A stretch of DNA of 64,000 nt from Pteria penguin (taxonomy: Eukaryota > Mollusca > Bivalvia > Pterioida > Pteriidae), in contig CM068582.1 of NCBI GenBank assembly GCA_035048485.1, positions 35,554,096 through 35,618,095 of the forward strand. Reading direction: 5' to 3'. The number at the start of each line of letters is the position of its first letter. Position 1 is the stretch's first letter. Position numbers and translations under genes: made by a program. Positions 26,801 through 41,200 of this stretch are shown one piece after another. A model generated the notes under the pieces. It was not told the origin of the DNA, made no database searches, and saw nothing but the letters and a program-made list of their open reading frames with translations.

Positions 26801-29800
26801 AATTCATTCTCTAATAAGTATGCACAGATGTCTTGTAATGTTTGACCTACCTCAAATAACCTTCAAATGGTGATGAAAACAATTTCAAATCTGCACCATT
26901 TATCAGTAATTCTCTACAAATTCTCGTGTTTGAATGTGTGAAACAAAACAGTAACTTCCAAAAGGATAAAACTGTTGCAATCTGACTGACTCGCTGTTAG
27001 AACAAAAAGTAAATTTAAAAAGTAACATTTAAGTTAACAATAACAGCAAACTTCAGTTGAGCTTCATTAATAAATGATCGATCTTCATGAGGTCAGTTAT
27101 TTTTGTTTTCATACAGAAATTTGTTGGCTTCTCCAGTTTAAAATGGGTAACATTAAATGAAGGTCATTAATCTTTTTGAGGTTAGTTCTGACCTCTTTAA
27201 TGCAAAATCTATGTTAAAAAACTGAAAAGAATATTTAAAATGAAAAAAGAAAATGACAATGTATGTATGAAATGCCTATGGTCTATAGCTTACCTGTTCT
27301 GACTGAATGCTGTAATGAGTATGGGAGATGATGATAGTGGTGGCTGATATGACAGACAGTTTGTCATAGGTAGGTCGTTGTATGATCTTGTCAAGGTAAG
27401 GCAATAAAACTGGCACATGGCATTTCATGGCATTCGTAATCCGGATAATCAAAGACTTACAAAGCTCCGGATTCTACAATATAATATATATATTTAGTAC
27501 ATACAATAATATCAGAAACAACCATCTTTTGTTTTATAAATTAAAATGTTTGAGTGATAATAAATATGCCAAAATGTTTCTAAAGTTTTTAACATCAAAA
27601 ATAGGAATGTATTTTTAAGCTGACTTTGTTGATAGGGCAGATTTTGGTGTATTGATTAAGCACTCAACTTGTGACACACGCAATTCAAGTTCAGTTCCAG
27701 ACTGCACCATTACATTTAAGAGGTAAGATACCTCCTGCTTCCATGTTGTGATATACCTGACTTAAAATCACAAATCAACCAATAAACCTTTGTTGACAGG
27801 CAAATTTGTTTTCTATAATGATAAAAGATTTATACCAAAAAAAAATATTACAAATGATATATGCTTATTTTCATATTTTGTTACCCAATGGTAAAATATG
27901 ACATAAGACTATATCTAGATCATTTAAGACAAATATTGACCACAACCTTGGTGATTTAAGCTGTAGAAACTCTACTGTATTTACCAACCTGCCAAGTCGT
28001 TGGAGGTTTAAGAAGCAGTTTCTGTAATCGGACACTGTGCGTTACAGATTCTTTTAACAGCAGCACTGATCCATAGGTCAAAGGACACTTTTGATGTGAC
28101 AAATGTTTCTTCCAAAACTCATCTAATATATCAACGTCATACCAGCGAATAACCTCGGCTAAACAAGGTAGTACCTTAACAAATAACAAAAAGAAAACAT
28201 TTTATTTCAACTACCCAGATTCAATATTAAGGTTTTCAGACAAATAAATGTGTGACAAGATCATGATTTACCATAAATTTACTGTTTGATATTTTACTGA
28301 TCTCTATGTATCTATACATGTACTAGTAAACAAATTCTAAGAAAAAAATCTACTATTCAATATTTAAATGAGATGTTGTCAGATAGAGCCTAATACAAAA
28401 TATATTTAGTGAAAAAATTAAATGGGTGTGATAAAATTTTGTAGCAGAGTTATATAAGAGGATGGTTTATTTCAGTGTATTATTTATGACGTCTTTAGAA
28501 CTATTCATAATCTTATTATATAGAATTTATTGTTAATTACAAATTAGAGAAGAACGTTTATCACAATGATGATCAATTAATGAGCCAGTGATAACAGAAT
28601 ACCTGTTGAGCCATTCTCCGTAATTCCCAGCGTGGATCAGCTAGGCATTCAATGGTTTGATATAACACTGAACACAAGATAGATCTAAACTCAGTAAGCT
28701 TGACTTTCTTCATCCAACTTTCATTCATTGAGATTCTAAATAAAAGCAAGACAAACAGTAAACATGAAATACATATTTATGGTTCATTTCAATTAAATAA
28801 TAAAATGAACAGATTCAATTTGTTCTGACTACAATGTGACCACAGGAATGACTTAATGATCTGGACAATTTTTCCCCAATGGATTTGTCTAGCTTAATTA
28901 ATATTCAAGAGTACCGAGTCAGATTTTCAATAATTATAAATTTTTTTTCTCTCAAAATATGAGGGCTGATTGATATGTTGTGAGCCTCATACTGAAGGAT
29001 TTGAATTTTGTCGGACATATTACATTATTTTTCAACATTATACCCTTCAGTATCTATACACTTTTCCAGTGGTGTTTAAGGGCCTAAATGCCACTTTTAA
29101 AGAACTCCTTTTCTTGGCTTCGATCAGAAAATCATCCACCGCATGTATGATGTCATCATCAGACTGAAATTGGGTGCCGGAAATAGCTGTTTTCCAGTTG
29201 TGGAAATAGATGAAAGTCTGATGGAGCGAGATCAGGTGAATAAGGCGGATGCTCAATCAATTTAAAGCCACAAATGTGAATGGCAGCCTTAACAATGATA
29301 AACTTGTGAACTGGAGCATTGTCCTGATGGAACAACACAACTTCAGTGAGCTTTCTGCTGCGCTTAAGTTTAATATTTTCCCATAACTGGGTCAGAAGTG
29401 AAGCATAGTACCGTAAAAAACCATGTACTATACCTTTTGTCAGTTAATGCCTGCATTAACCCTGTCTTCAATTCTGATGAATTTTGTAAAGATGGATCAT
29501 TTTCCTAAAGACATAAAAAAAATTTAAAACAATATACACAAGCATTAGGAGCTATAATTCTTATGAAGTTTACTGAACCAGACTACTGTCCCTATATGCA
29601 TAATTACTTCTTGTGTTTTACCTTTGTACCATAGTGAAATTAATGTGTACCTAATTATAATCCTTGAAAATTGAGTTACAAAGACAATATCATTCCTGTG
29701 TTATAGAAGACTGATGCAACTGATCTCAAAATAATGGGAGGTACCATTGTAGGCGGCGCTTGTGTACTATCAGTTAGTAACATCGACTAGAGTTAGCAAC

Positions 29801-32800
29801 CTTATGACGTCACAATAATGTACCATTGTTCTTTATGTCATTTTTGAGGGAAAATGTTTTATTTCCTCCATTAACATTAGGACCGCAGTAAATGGCAGTA
29901 TCTTCCATTGGATTGTTCCTTTTAGTGATTTTATTCACAGTATCAACTATCTCAATTTGATCAAAACATTGATCTCCATTTGCACATATTGGCATAAAGA
30001 GCTAGAATGATTGATTAAGCATAATGTTCGATGATGTATACTGCTGTCTACACTTTCATTTTTGGGAGTTAATGTCATATAAATGTTGAAAACAGAAGAA
30101 AGAACAAGTACAATAGAAAAAGTTTTCGAGTGCTCCAAAATCAGGCAAAGAACAAGAGTTGTCAGAAGACAACAGAATTCCAAAACCAAATTTAAATAGC
30201 AAAAGTTTTGATTTTGATACATATTGAAAAGTCTTGTCCAAGGAATACACACAACAAATATTTAAGCCCTATCACTTACTGTTTATAAATTTATGATCAA
30301 GGATAAAATCTATTAAAAGTAGGTTAAACTTCAAGGTCAAGGTTACAAGGTCAAAAAGTTTTGGTACCCTATTAAAGGTTTTGCCACATGGAATACAAGT
30401 TAAATATTAAAGATCTGTCTCTAATGATTTTAAAGTTATGATCTAGTTTAAAGTTTTTGTCTACAGAGGAAGACGACAACAACGACAATGTCGACACCAG
30501 GAGGATGACAATAATTCTCTGGACATTTATTCTGGCAGCTAAAAAGCGGAGAATTCAAGGAGTAGCAGGAATAAACTTCACAAAATAAGGTGAACTATAA
30601 TCAATCATGGCATTATAAGATAAATTTCACCAAATAAATGCATCAAAATAATTTTACTGCCATTTTCTCTCCATCTTCATCTATCAAAAATAACCGAATT
30701 GTTTTCTGTCACTTTGAAATACATGTATTCAGCCAAACAGATTGCTTGATACTGAATTATTTCTGTTTATTAGAGAATTTCCTGTAAAACTATACAGATT
30801 CAAAAATTGTGAAAAGTAAGAAACGATTTCATTGGTTGAACATACAATACACAGCAACTCATGTAAATGCTGTCCTATAACAACTTGTCTATGCAGTAAT
30901 CATACAAATCCAAGTTACCTTTTCATGCTCAGAATCAAGATGTTGAATTTGCATCAGCAAAGAGAAAGTTGTATTGAATGGACTAGATTTCTGTGAACTG
31001 TAAAAGAGTTAAACTAATCTAAGTACATTTACACATGAAAATCATAACATAATAACTAAATAACCTCTGAATATTGAATAACTTTCAAATTCATGACATG
31101 TGACAACACATTAAAATCATACAAATTTCACATTTCAGTTACCTAAAAATGAATATTATAGTCAGTATTTCATTACTTAAGTTAAAAAAACATATCTCAG
31201 TAAACCTTTATAGAATTAAATCAACAGAGGAACATACTTTGGTAAATTTGCTTCTGAAACCATGTTCACAACTATGGATCCTTGACTTTTGAAATGTAGC
31301 TATAACATAAAGATGAAAAATTATTAAAAATACACATTTTTTCGCTTTATTCATAAACAGCTGATTAATATAACGATAGGAAACAGAAATTATTGTGAAG
31401 ATACAAGTGAAATATAATGCAGAATTAGATATAAATAATGACATGTACAAATTATATGTTCATTCATTACATTATTGAACATGAACTAGAACATGACAAG
31501 AATTATCTGTTAATGCTATCTACCGGTATTGTTAAATTTACAATCAACCATAGAAAGAAATATTTTTCATACAGTAAACAGCATACTAGAATCATTTATT
31601 CCAAAATATGTACTTAATCATCATGCAATCTAAAACTAGTTTTTAATAAAAAAAAATACTTACATATACATGCAAGTAATCTAATTTAATCTATATGACA
31701 TGCATAAATATAAATTACCAATATCCCAATGTGAGTAAAAGGTAAGCCAATATCAATAAAAAAAAATCCTTCTTGTGTATTGTAGTAAAACTCAGCACAC
31801 TTTTAGTAGTACATGTAGCACATGCATCATGCTGTAATGCCTCAGTGATTCAGAAAGCTTTGATGAAAAAATTCTTGTCCTTCATTCAATTATTTCCCCT
31901 CATAATTGAAAACGATATATAGGAAAGATTATTCTGAGTATATGATAAGCAGAAAGGATTTGTAGAATTCTACCCAGGAATTACCTTTCTGAATTGCATC
32001 CTTTTTATATGCTAGAAATATATTAGTTAGTCTCAATTTACCATAGAACAACTACTTTATATGAAATGTAAAAAGTTTTTGTAAAATATTCATATGGTAT
32101 AATGTAAATGCTTTTATTGCATTATCAAAATGCATTCTATTTTTAAAAGCAAACATGACAAACACATTAAGTCTACATGCAAGTAATAACAGTAAAAATC
32201 AAGCAATGTATAAGTATATGTTGTTTATAAACTTTATATGGACGATGCATTTCTGTTCTATTGAATATAAAATATGAAAACAAATATTTTAGCTAAGAAA
32301 ATATAGATATTATGTACCAACTTACAATAGACAAACCCTCAGATTCTGGTACTTTTGCATCATTTTTAGTAATGATATTGTATTTGCCTCCAGATTCATC
32401 TGACTACATCAAGAAAATACAAAGATTATTTTCATATTAAAACTATACATATTTAAGAAATATGCAACAAAAATTTTACTTGATATGAACATATAATTAA
32501 ACTTCCAATGCTTAAACTGCTTGAATCATGAGGCTTTAAAAGTATGATAACTTATAATTAAATGACATTTTAAATTATCTTCTACTTCTTCTTCTATTGT
32601 ATTGGCCAATGTCATATGTTGGAGAAAACCACAAACCTTTCACCCGGAGGAAAACACTTCAGTAATTACAGTAACCACTTCTTAATTTCAGGAAAATTCA
32701 CCTAGATACCTTTCTATTTGTCATGATCAAAGATCAAACAAAAACAAAGATAACAGATTACAGTGCATAACAGGTTGGCACTTTTGTCTCTTCATGGTAA

Positions 32801-35243
32801 AAGTTTACGCATTAAGGCTCCTAAAAGTATGTATATATCCTTAAAATATCTTTTAAAAAAGTGATGGCCACTGGAAACCATTTTTCTTAAGATTCACTAT
32901 TGTTTAGGTATACCTCATAGAGATCAATCTGAATAAAACCATATCTTTATTCCACTTCTCTGGTTGTTCCACTGCGGAAAAAGATCTGGCGAAACACTGT
33001 GAGAGGTCATGTTCTGATGACTTTCTGAAACCTTTGTTTCCCATAGCCAATCAATGACTCAGCTAGGCATGTGCAAGTGATGCAGTATGTAACAAACACT
33101 GTGCAATAACTACCTTGTAGGTTACACATGCCAGGAATGTTAATTTCATTACTAGGAATTTGTAGCTGATCCACTGATTGGCTGAAAATCAGAGTTCACC
33201 AGAATTTGACCCCTTATGGGGTTTTTTCAGATCTTTATCCATAATGGTACAAACAGAGAAGCAGAATAAAGATCTGGTTTTAATCAGATTGCATAATGAT
33301 AGTACTGTATTTCATTACATGATTATATTCATGTTCATGTATGCTTGTACTCTTGAGATACACTGATGTACAGCATGGTCACAATAAAATATTTAAAATG
33401 AATATACAGAAGATAAGAATTATAACATAACTAAATATAGCCTTTCAATCACCAAATGAAAACTCTAATCTTGATATCTTACTTCTGATATACTATGGAA
33501 TCTCTTTTGACGCCTTTGTTGAGTATTGTCTTGAGAATTTTCAGGAGGTCTTTCATCTTCTTTCATACATCTAAATTGACAACAGCAAAATAACATGAAA
33601 AAAATTTAAAGTATGAAAAAATAATATTGGTCTGTCAAAAAAGAATGCCTCTGCCAGCAAAAAAGTCAAAAACAGCTGTATTTAATGTAAAGGACAAGGT
33701 CACAATGTCATTGACTTTGACATCATTTAAAAGGGTTTCATTCGTTGCGTATGTATGTCAATTATGTAGTTCAAAACTCAAGATTTTTTGCCAAAGACAA
33801 ACAGACAGACATGCAAAAAACTTGATGCCTCTGAATTTTTGATGAAAATTTTATCTTACGCAGTTGTCATTTTCTTTAAAAAAGGAAATCTTAAAACTTC
33901 TGGTCAATAAGAGATAATATCTGAAGTCCCAATTCAAGTACAACAAAATTTCATTAACTTCCAATACTATTTTACTTCATACTAGAAATCTTGGATTCAT
34001 AACCTCTTATGACTTATCAAGAGTGCACTATATATATATATATGTTATTTATAATGCATTTATTTAATGAAATAAGATGCATAATATAGGAATTTAAGAT
34101 ACAAAAAGGGGTCCAAATATGACATTTTTATTTTCAACACATCTCTTTATGAAATAAATCAGTCTTACTCAGCATTTCCTGAATTTTCCCTTTGAAGGAG
34201 ATTGATCCCTGCAGGTCCAAAAGTGTATAGCCAGTGATTCTTTATAAGAAACTTCATGATAAGTTCATAAGCAAATAATCTCCCCTCTCTGCTTTCCCAA
34301 GTATCACACAAGGAGTAAACTATCAAATAAAAAGCACTTTTATATTTAATAAACTGTTCTGACATTTAGTGATCTACATCAAAATTCATTTAATACAAAG
34401 TCAAGCAAGGTATGGATTCAAATTCGCCATTTCCAATGATCACAAATAAAACAATCATATATGTATCTAACATTAACACTTCTTCATTAGACTCACTGTT
34501 AATGGGAATAAAGACAGATAAAATCTGTAAAGATATATATAAAGATTGTCATGTACAATATATATAATTTCATAATAATTGTGGCTCTAACCACAAGCCT
34601 CGTCATACTAGTATGTCAAACCTACTATGCAGTATGCTCAGGACCTTGAAAAAGGGTGTGGATATTCTGAACATCTGTAAAGTTGCCTCCTGAACAAGTG
34701 GCTATTCACAATCTTAAACAGGAGTTTTCCTCTGACACACCCTTCTGAGTCAAATTGCTCTTTCAAAGTAATCATATATATAGTAACAATTACTAATTAC
34801 TATCTCACTGCTTAGGTGTTACTTGGAATTCAAGTATGTCACATAGTTATAAAAGATAAAAATTACTGAGAAAATCAAACAATGAGTCAAGAGACTGACT
34901 TTATAACATTCGAAAATATGTTACAATAGTATCAAATTTCATGTAAAGGTATGACAACTTTGCCAAGAATATGAGCAAACTTCATTACAAACAGAATTTC
35001 ATTAAAAACTTTTTTAAGTGAAGCAGAATCCATAATGCAAAAGTATTATGTAACAAGAGTTGTCAGAAGACGACAAAGTTTGCCAGTGGGACACTGTCAG
35101 GGGGAAAGCATTATTTTCCATTTAATTCAAGTCCAAGGTAAAGGTTAAAAGTTGGCCAGATGAAAGCTCTGGTCACAATGAATTTACATGTGAAATCCCT
35201 ATCTCTAATATTCCATAAGAAAAGGCACAGATAAAAGTTTTGG

Positions 35244-35275
<32 letters not shown>

Positions 35276-38200
35276 AAAGTCAAAAGTCATGGTATCAAAT
35301 GAAAGGTCTTGATATGAGGGACCTATGTGTGAAGTATCAAAGCCCTGCCCCTATTGGTCCAAAAGATATAGCCTAGACTAAAGTTTCTGAAAAGTAAATC
35401 AAAGTTAAAGGTCCCTGTCACAAAGTCAAAAGTCATGGTATCAAATGCAAAGTCTTGTCATAAGAAATCTATGTATGGAGCATCAAAGCCCTACCCTTAT
35501 TAACTCAAAAGATATATCCAAGGTTAAAGTCTGTGAAAAGCAGGTTAAAGTCCAAGGTCAAGGTCAAAAGTCATGGCATTAAATAAAAGCTCTTGTCATG
35601 AGAAACCTATGTATGAAGTATCAAAGCCCTACCCCATTGGTTGAAAAGAGAAAGCCCAGGTTAAAGTTTTTTGTGCACGAGGATGGTGACACCAACACAG
35701 ACACCGATGCACAAGAGTATGACTAGCTCTCCACACAGAGTCTGTTGAGGAATTTTATATATTCATGTGCCATGAACTGTATGTGCACCTGTTTTAGTGG
35801 ACTTCATATTTTGTAGAGTTAGCATTTCATGATTACACCGATACAAACCTTATAAAAAAAATCAGAGCAGACACATTAACAGAGAAAAACTCTAGATAAG
35901 GATATGTCTACAGGTGCCACATGGATGAACAGATGGACATGGTGATTCCAATATACCCCCCACCTCCCTGTACTTCATTGCCAGGGGTACAAAAAGGATA
36001 GTCACCGGTCATTCTAATTTATGACTAAACTTATATATCACAGTCATCTACTTTCTACATTAAGGATTTAAAACTGAAAAAACTCAGGATTTTCAACATA
36101 CAGTACTTGACAATAAAGAAGAATGTATTCATACATAACTGATTTTTTCCCTTGTTTGTTGATTTATACCACATTTTAGATCTTTTAGTGTCAGCACTAA
36201 AACTACAATTTCGAATACACACTGTACAAATTTTGTCTGCTTTGTATCCTTGCTGAGATAAGTTATGCAGTTTTGAGATACCAAGGCTATCTTTGACACT
36301 GACTCCAGTAACAAATGTTGGAAAAAAAAACACTTGCTGAACTCATTTACAATTTGAGTTAATTCAAATAGCAAACTAAATGGATATCAGAGTATGTACA
36401 GACATCATTTGACTATAGAATGTAGAAGATACAAAACTTAGAAATTTATCAGAACTTAGACAAAATGCAATAAAAACTATGACAACATAAAACTCAAAAT
36501 GTTATCAATTTCAAACTAAAAATAAAATTCTGCAGAATTTATCCAAGAAAGTACAAACATATTAAAAGACAGCACAAAAATTATAATTTTATATGCTCAC
36601 CAGAGTTGTCGCAAACAGAAGGGAGTGACTCTTTCAAAGAAGATTCATAAGCATGGTCTTCATAACTTTGAAGATGCTCAATATCTGTCTCCCAGCCATC
36701 TACCAAACTCTGCATCACTAGTTTGACTAAAACTCCAAAATGACAGCACTTCTGAACTATAAAGACATAAATTTTACAAACTACATGTAATATCATCCAG
36801 TTCTTTCAATCAAAGATGTATTAAAAGCTTCAATCATATGTTTTTTTTCAATAAAAATCCAACTAACTTAATAACATTACAATTTATAGTAAAACGGGAA
36901 TTAAAAAGATATCGAACATCTTACACCATATCTGTCATAAAAAAAACCTAGAAAGCTATTCTTCTCATCTCGAAAACATTTTCACATCTGAAGCTCTCAT
37001 TTACCTGGTTAGAATTTTCCAGTTACTATTGTATGACAGGCATAGAGAGATCAACTGACCATGTCGGCACATGTGTACGGACTTGCATTGTTGTTTTGTT
37101 TCTTGCACTAATCATTATCAAATTATGACAGGAAAATTTAATACAGATTTAAGTACAAATGTAACTAACTGAATATGTCAAATTGAAAATGTTAGCAGTA
37201 TATTCAATACTAAAATTTAAAAAAACAAGAGAAATAAGAAGTGTTGCATCCCCACACATGGCAGCGAAATCCATGGTACAAAACTGACTTAGACCTTTGA
37301 TCTTTTAATCCCAAAATCAATAAGAATTTTCCTTTCAATATACTAAAGCAATATGTCAAGTTAAGTATGGACCCTATAGGACCAAAAGTGTGACTTCTAG
37401 AGTGTCTACAAGGTTTTTCTATGATGACTTTTAGTAACCTTAACCTTAGACCTTTTAACAAAAAATCATCAGGGATCTTCCTCTTGTTATAGTCAAGTTA
37501 TATGTGAAGTATGAATCCTATAGGGCGAACATGGTGACTTCTAGAGTGTCTACAAGGTTTTGTTACTGACAAACACACACATACACCAACACACAATCAG
37601 TGCAGCAACAGTGTTGTGATGGGATACTAATAAGCTGTTAAATTAAAAAAGTGTTTTGCAGATACGTTTCCAGACTATTGACACACTTCAACAAAACATT
37701 CGCAAAATTTACTATGATTAATGGTCATAAAGTCAAATTCGGATATTTTGAACAACCAATATCCTGCAGTATATTCTATGGTCCCTTCAACATAATATTG
37801 AAGTTTGACTGTATTTTAAAATTAAATTTATTTTTCTCAAATTTCAATCTCACCTAAGCCCTTGAAAATGCTGCTTGCTGCTTGTCTAACGGTTGATGCT
37901 GGATGAGAGAGATAGAGTAGGAATGCATGTATGTGCTGTGGCCAGGAAGGAAGCAGTTCTCGTAGTGGCAAACTCTATAAAGAAATACCACAAACACTTT
38001 TATCACATATATTTTGATGTCACAGATGCATCATCATTCTAGAAATGTTCTTTTAAACAATACATCTTAATGGCACAAACTCCTTTTTTTTTTTAACATT
38101 TTTGATGTCCTGTCTTTCGGATGAGACAGTAAAAACTGAGGCCCCGTGTCGTGGTATGCATGGCACATTATAGATCCCTCACTGCTTCGGGTGGGTCCGT

Positions 38201-41200
38201 TGCAAAGGTCAAAATCAGTATACCCCGCATCAGGCAGATGCCATCACCATATACGTGAAATAATCGTGGTGTGACGTTAAACAAAAATCAATCATTAAAT
38301 ACTGAAAACTGATGCATTACATGTATAACTACATCTACAATGAAAAAATCAAAGTTATAACCTGAAAATATCCAATTAAGGAATTAATTATTTAACTAAT
38401 TAATTAATTAATTTTAACAGTCCATAAAAATACTTCAAAAAATCACTGTGTAAAACAAACATATATCCTTAAAATATAAAAAGAAAAAGAACTCAGAAGT
38501 CAGGAAAAGTGTAAAAAAGCAAAAAAAAAAATTGATTTCAGAATGGAATCAAAACAATCACTCTTCTTAAGAGGCCATTCTAGATTAATGAAATGCATTT
38601 GCTTTATCAAAATATGCAGCCGATCTTAAGATATATGTCAAAAGAAGGTACCCTCTTAGCCTTTATTGCTCCAAGCCAGATCCATCTCTGATTGATCTGG
38701 CCAAATGATAACAACACTTTGAGTGGATCTTCAATACTTAATCTCTACTGAGTTTCATCAAAATCCATTCATATGTTTTAAATAAGAGATATATGTTACA
38801 TACAAGGAATGCATCCCCCACTTCATTTTCTACTTGTGATTATGCCTTTTTCAAAATCATAACACAAGAAAAACAGCACTTGCTGCTCACACACATATAA
38901 AAAATCAGACCTGCTGCCAAGCACTGACTTTAATTGGCTTGAGATCTTAATGTAGCAGTCCTGGACATGGTATCATCTTACCCTACTTACCACTGTTAGA
39001 TGAAGTGCTAACCTAGATTTTGATGCACTGTCCTCTGAATACCAGTCATTACATGTCACTACTCACTACTCAGCCATGTCATGGCTTAGTATCAGTAAAC
39101 ATACCTTAACAAGGGACTGACATACATTCAGAAGTCCTTCAGCTGCATATGCTTCCAGATACTGAATAGGGAGCCTCTGTAATGATGGAGAACTCTTCAT
39201 TTATTGCAAACTCATTAACAAATTCACTGTAAATGCTATAAATATTTTTATGGTATCTTTATGACTTTATCAAAAAACCAGAAAAACATGGCACTATCTT
39301 CTGTTGAAATGATCACTTCCAAAATAGTTATGAACATTTTTTGCTACAAACTATTAATGAGGTGAAAGTGTTCAAAGAAACAGATCAAAGAAGAAATATT
39401 GTTGCTTTGAGGGAGCAATTACATAAATATGGGTATGAATAATGCAGTTTAAATATCACTTCACTTACAATAGATTTTAGACCTTCAGGGTTAACTTTCC
39501 CATCTCCATGATCTCTTTTCTCCATTATGGAATGCTTCACACCTCTTTGTAACTGCTCCATCACTTTGTTAAAAGTTGAAGAAGCTTCCTGTTATGTAAA
39601 AGGCAAAAGTGATTTTTTTTTTTACATATGATGGGCTGATCAAATTTAACATAGTCTCAAAAAAGAAAGGTATTTGCCATGCACATGCGGTTATCAATAG
39701 AGAAAGGCCTTAAAAGAAATACACATATTCTGAATCTGGTCACCATTACCTTTATCATTCTATTCTTAATACATGTACTGATATATTTAGTCTGATTATT
39801 ACAAAACATGTAATATGAACTAAGAAAAGATGTATTAACTAAACTAGAATTTTAAGTGTCAGTGCGACACAAATGCCCTCACTGGCAGCTAAGGTAGTGA
39901 AATATAATTGCCAGAAAACTAATATTTTAAAATTCAAGAAATTTTTAATGTCCAAGGGCAATAACTTTGTCAAAAATGATCAGACCACACCCATATTCTT
40001 TCTTGATTTGCATTTTCCCTTGATATATCTATATATCCAATATCAATTTAATCCATCAATCCTTCACCAAGAAAATGAGTGAAAACTGTCATTTTTAAGA
40101 AATTTTCTATGTTCAAGACCAATAACTCTGTAAAAAATTACCGGACCACATCCATATTCAAACTTGACCTGCATTTCCCCTTGAAGCATCTATATAACCA
40201 ATATCGATGGTTCTTCCACTTGTAAAGCTAAACATTACATGCAATTAGCTATCTTTAGTATTTTCAATTTTGATACCTTTGACATGTAAACATCAGTTAG
40301 GCCATGTAAATTTAATTCTCTGTTTCTCAGATAATTGGGTATCAAAAAAATGGCAAGGTAGGTAGGGTATTTATTTTTTGTATTTTTTCCCCAAACAGTA
40401 CCGCTGGCAGATTTGGAGGGGATGCTACCCCCCTTTGATCAGAAAATTTTACCATAAAAGGTCATTTTCGACCATTTTTAGAGCTGCAACTTCCCCTTTC
40501 TAGACCAAATAGTGCAAAACATTAGTCATGGGAGACAACAACCACCCCGCTCCTTTCAAAATTTCTAAATCTGCCTTTGAGTACTATTTTAAAGAAAGTG
40601 TGGCTGAAATGAATGAAGTCTTCCTCTTGGCAAAGCAAATTTTGATATGCAGCTCCTATTTTTTTTTCAAGGCACGACTGTTTCTTCCTTAAAGTTAACT
40701 TTAATGTTTAGAAGCGAGCTATCTTTTTCTTCCCATGACTGCCATTTGCATTTGTATTGTTATTATATGATACTTTCAAATAAGGTCATAAAGACATTTT
40801 TGGTAACAGCATTACATTAAGCATTTTATTAATACTGACAAGGTACTTTCTCTCTTAAGGGAAAAACCTGTTCTATAAATAGATATTTTATATTTAACGA
40901 TGGCTCAAAACTGAGACTCGGCTACTATTTTTTTCCAAAGTTGCAATATATACGAGTCATTGAGGCAAATTTGAGAGTGCGATGGTGTCTGAGAAACATA
41001 GAATTAATTTTCCATGACTGTAAATAAAACTATGTAATCCTCTTTTCTTTCCTCACACTAACTCCTGACAAAACATCTTGAACAACTGATAGTAATGTTA
41101 TAACTGAAGTAAAGATTTGCTTACATTTATACTGGAGCAAGAGATATATGTAGACAGAGCTTTAGCTGCATGTTCCCGGACAGTTAACTGTGGATCAGAC

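Larger units (their letters stand above)
20870..28735 (-). other. C-terminal helical half and acidic tail (exons 18-28, residues 673-1159)
   Basis: A HEAT-like pair spans exons 18-19 (LADPRWELRRMAQQVLPCLA), followed by helical exons 20-25. Exon 22 is a 46-bp micro-exon (26205-26250). From about residue 1033 the protein is Ser/Asp-rich (HSPRPDDDLSLLSNDIP) and ends with SSDWDSWDEDQDE and then FGEFLQKLRKLC. Tryptophan-acidic tails occur in some membrane-traffic adaptors. That resemblance is only suggestive. Confidence 0.65.
29434..36756 (-). other. Middle region with polar linker (exons 11-17, residues 432-672)
   Basis: Exons 11-12 are helical (RLFAYELIMKFLIKNHWLYT). Exons 13-17 are short and rich in S, E, N, Q and K (for example RPPENSQDNTQQRRQKRF) and look like a disordered linker between two helical halves. 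The short exons of 62-88 bp here are where alternative splicing would be easiest to tolerate. Confidence 0.6.
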
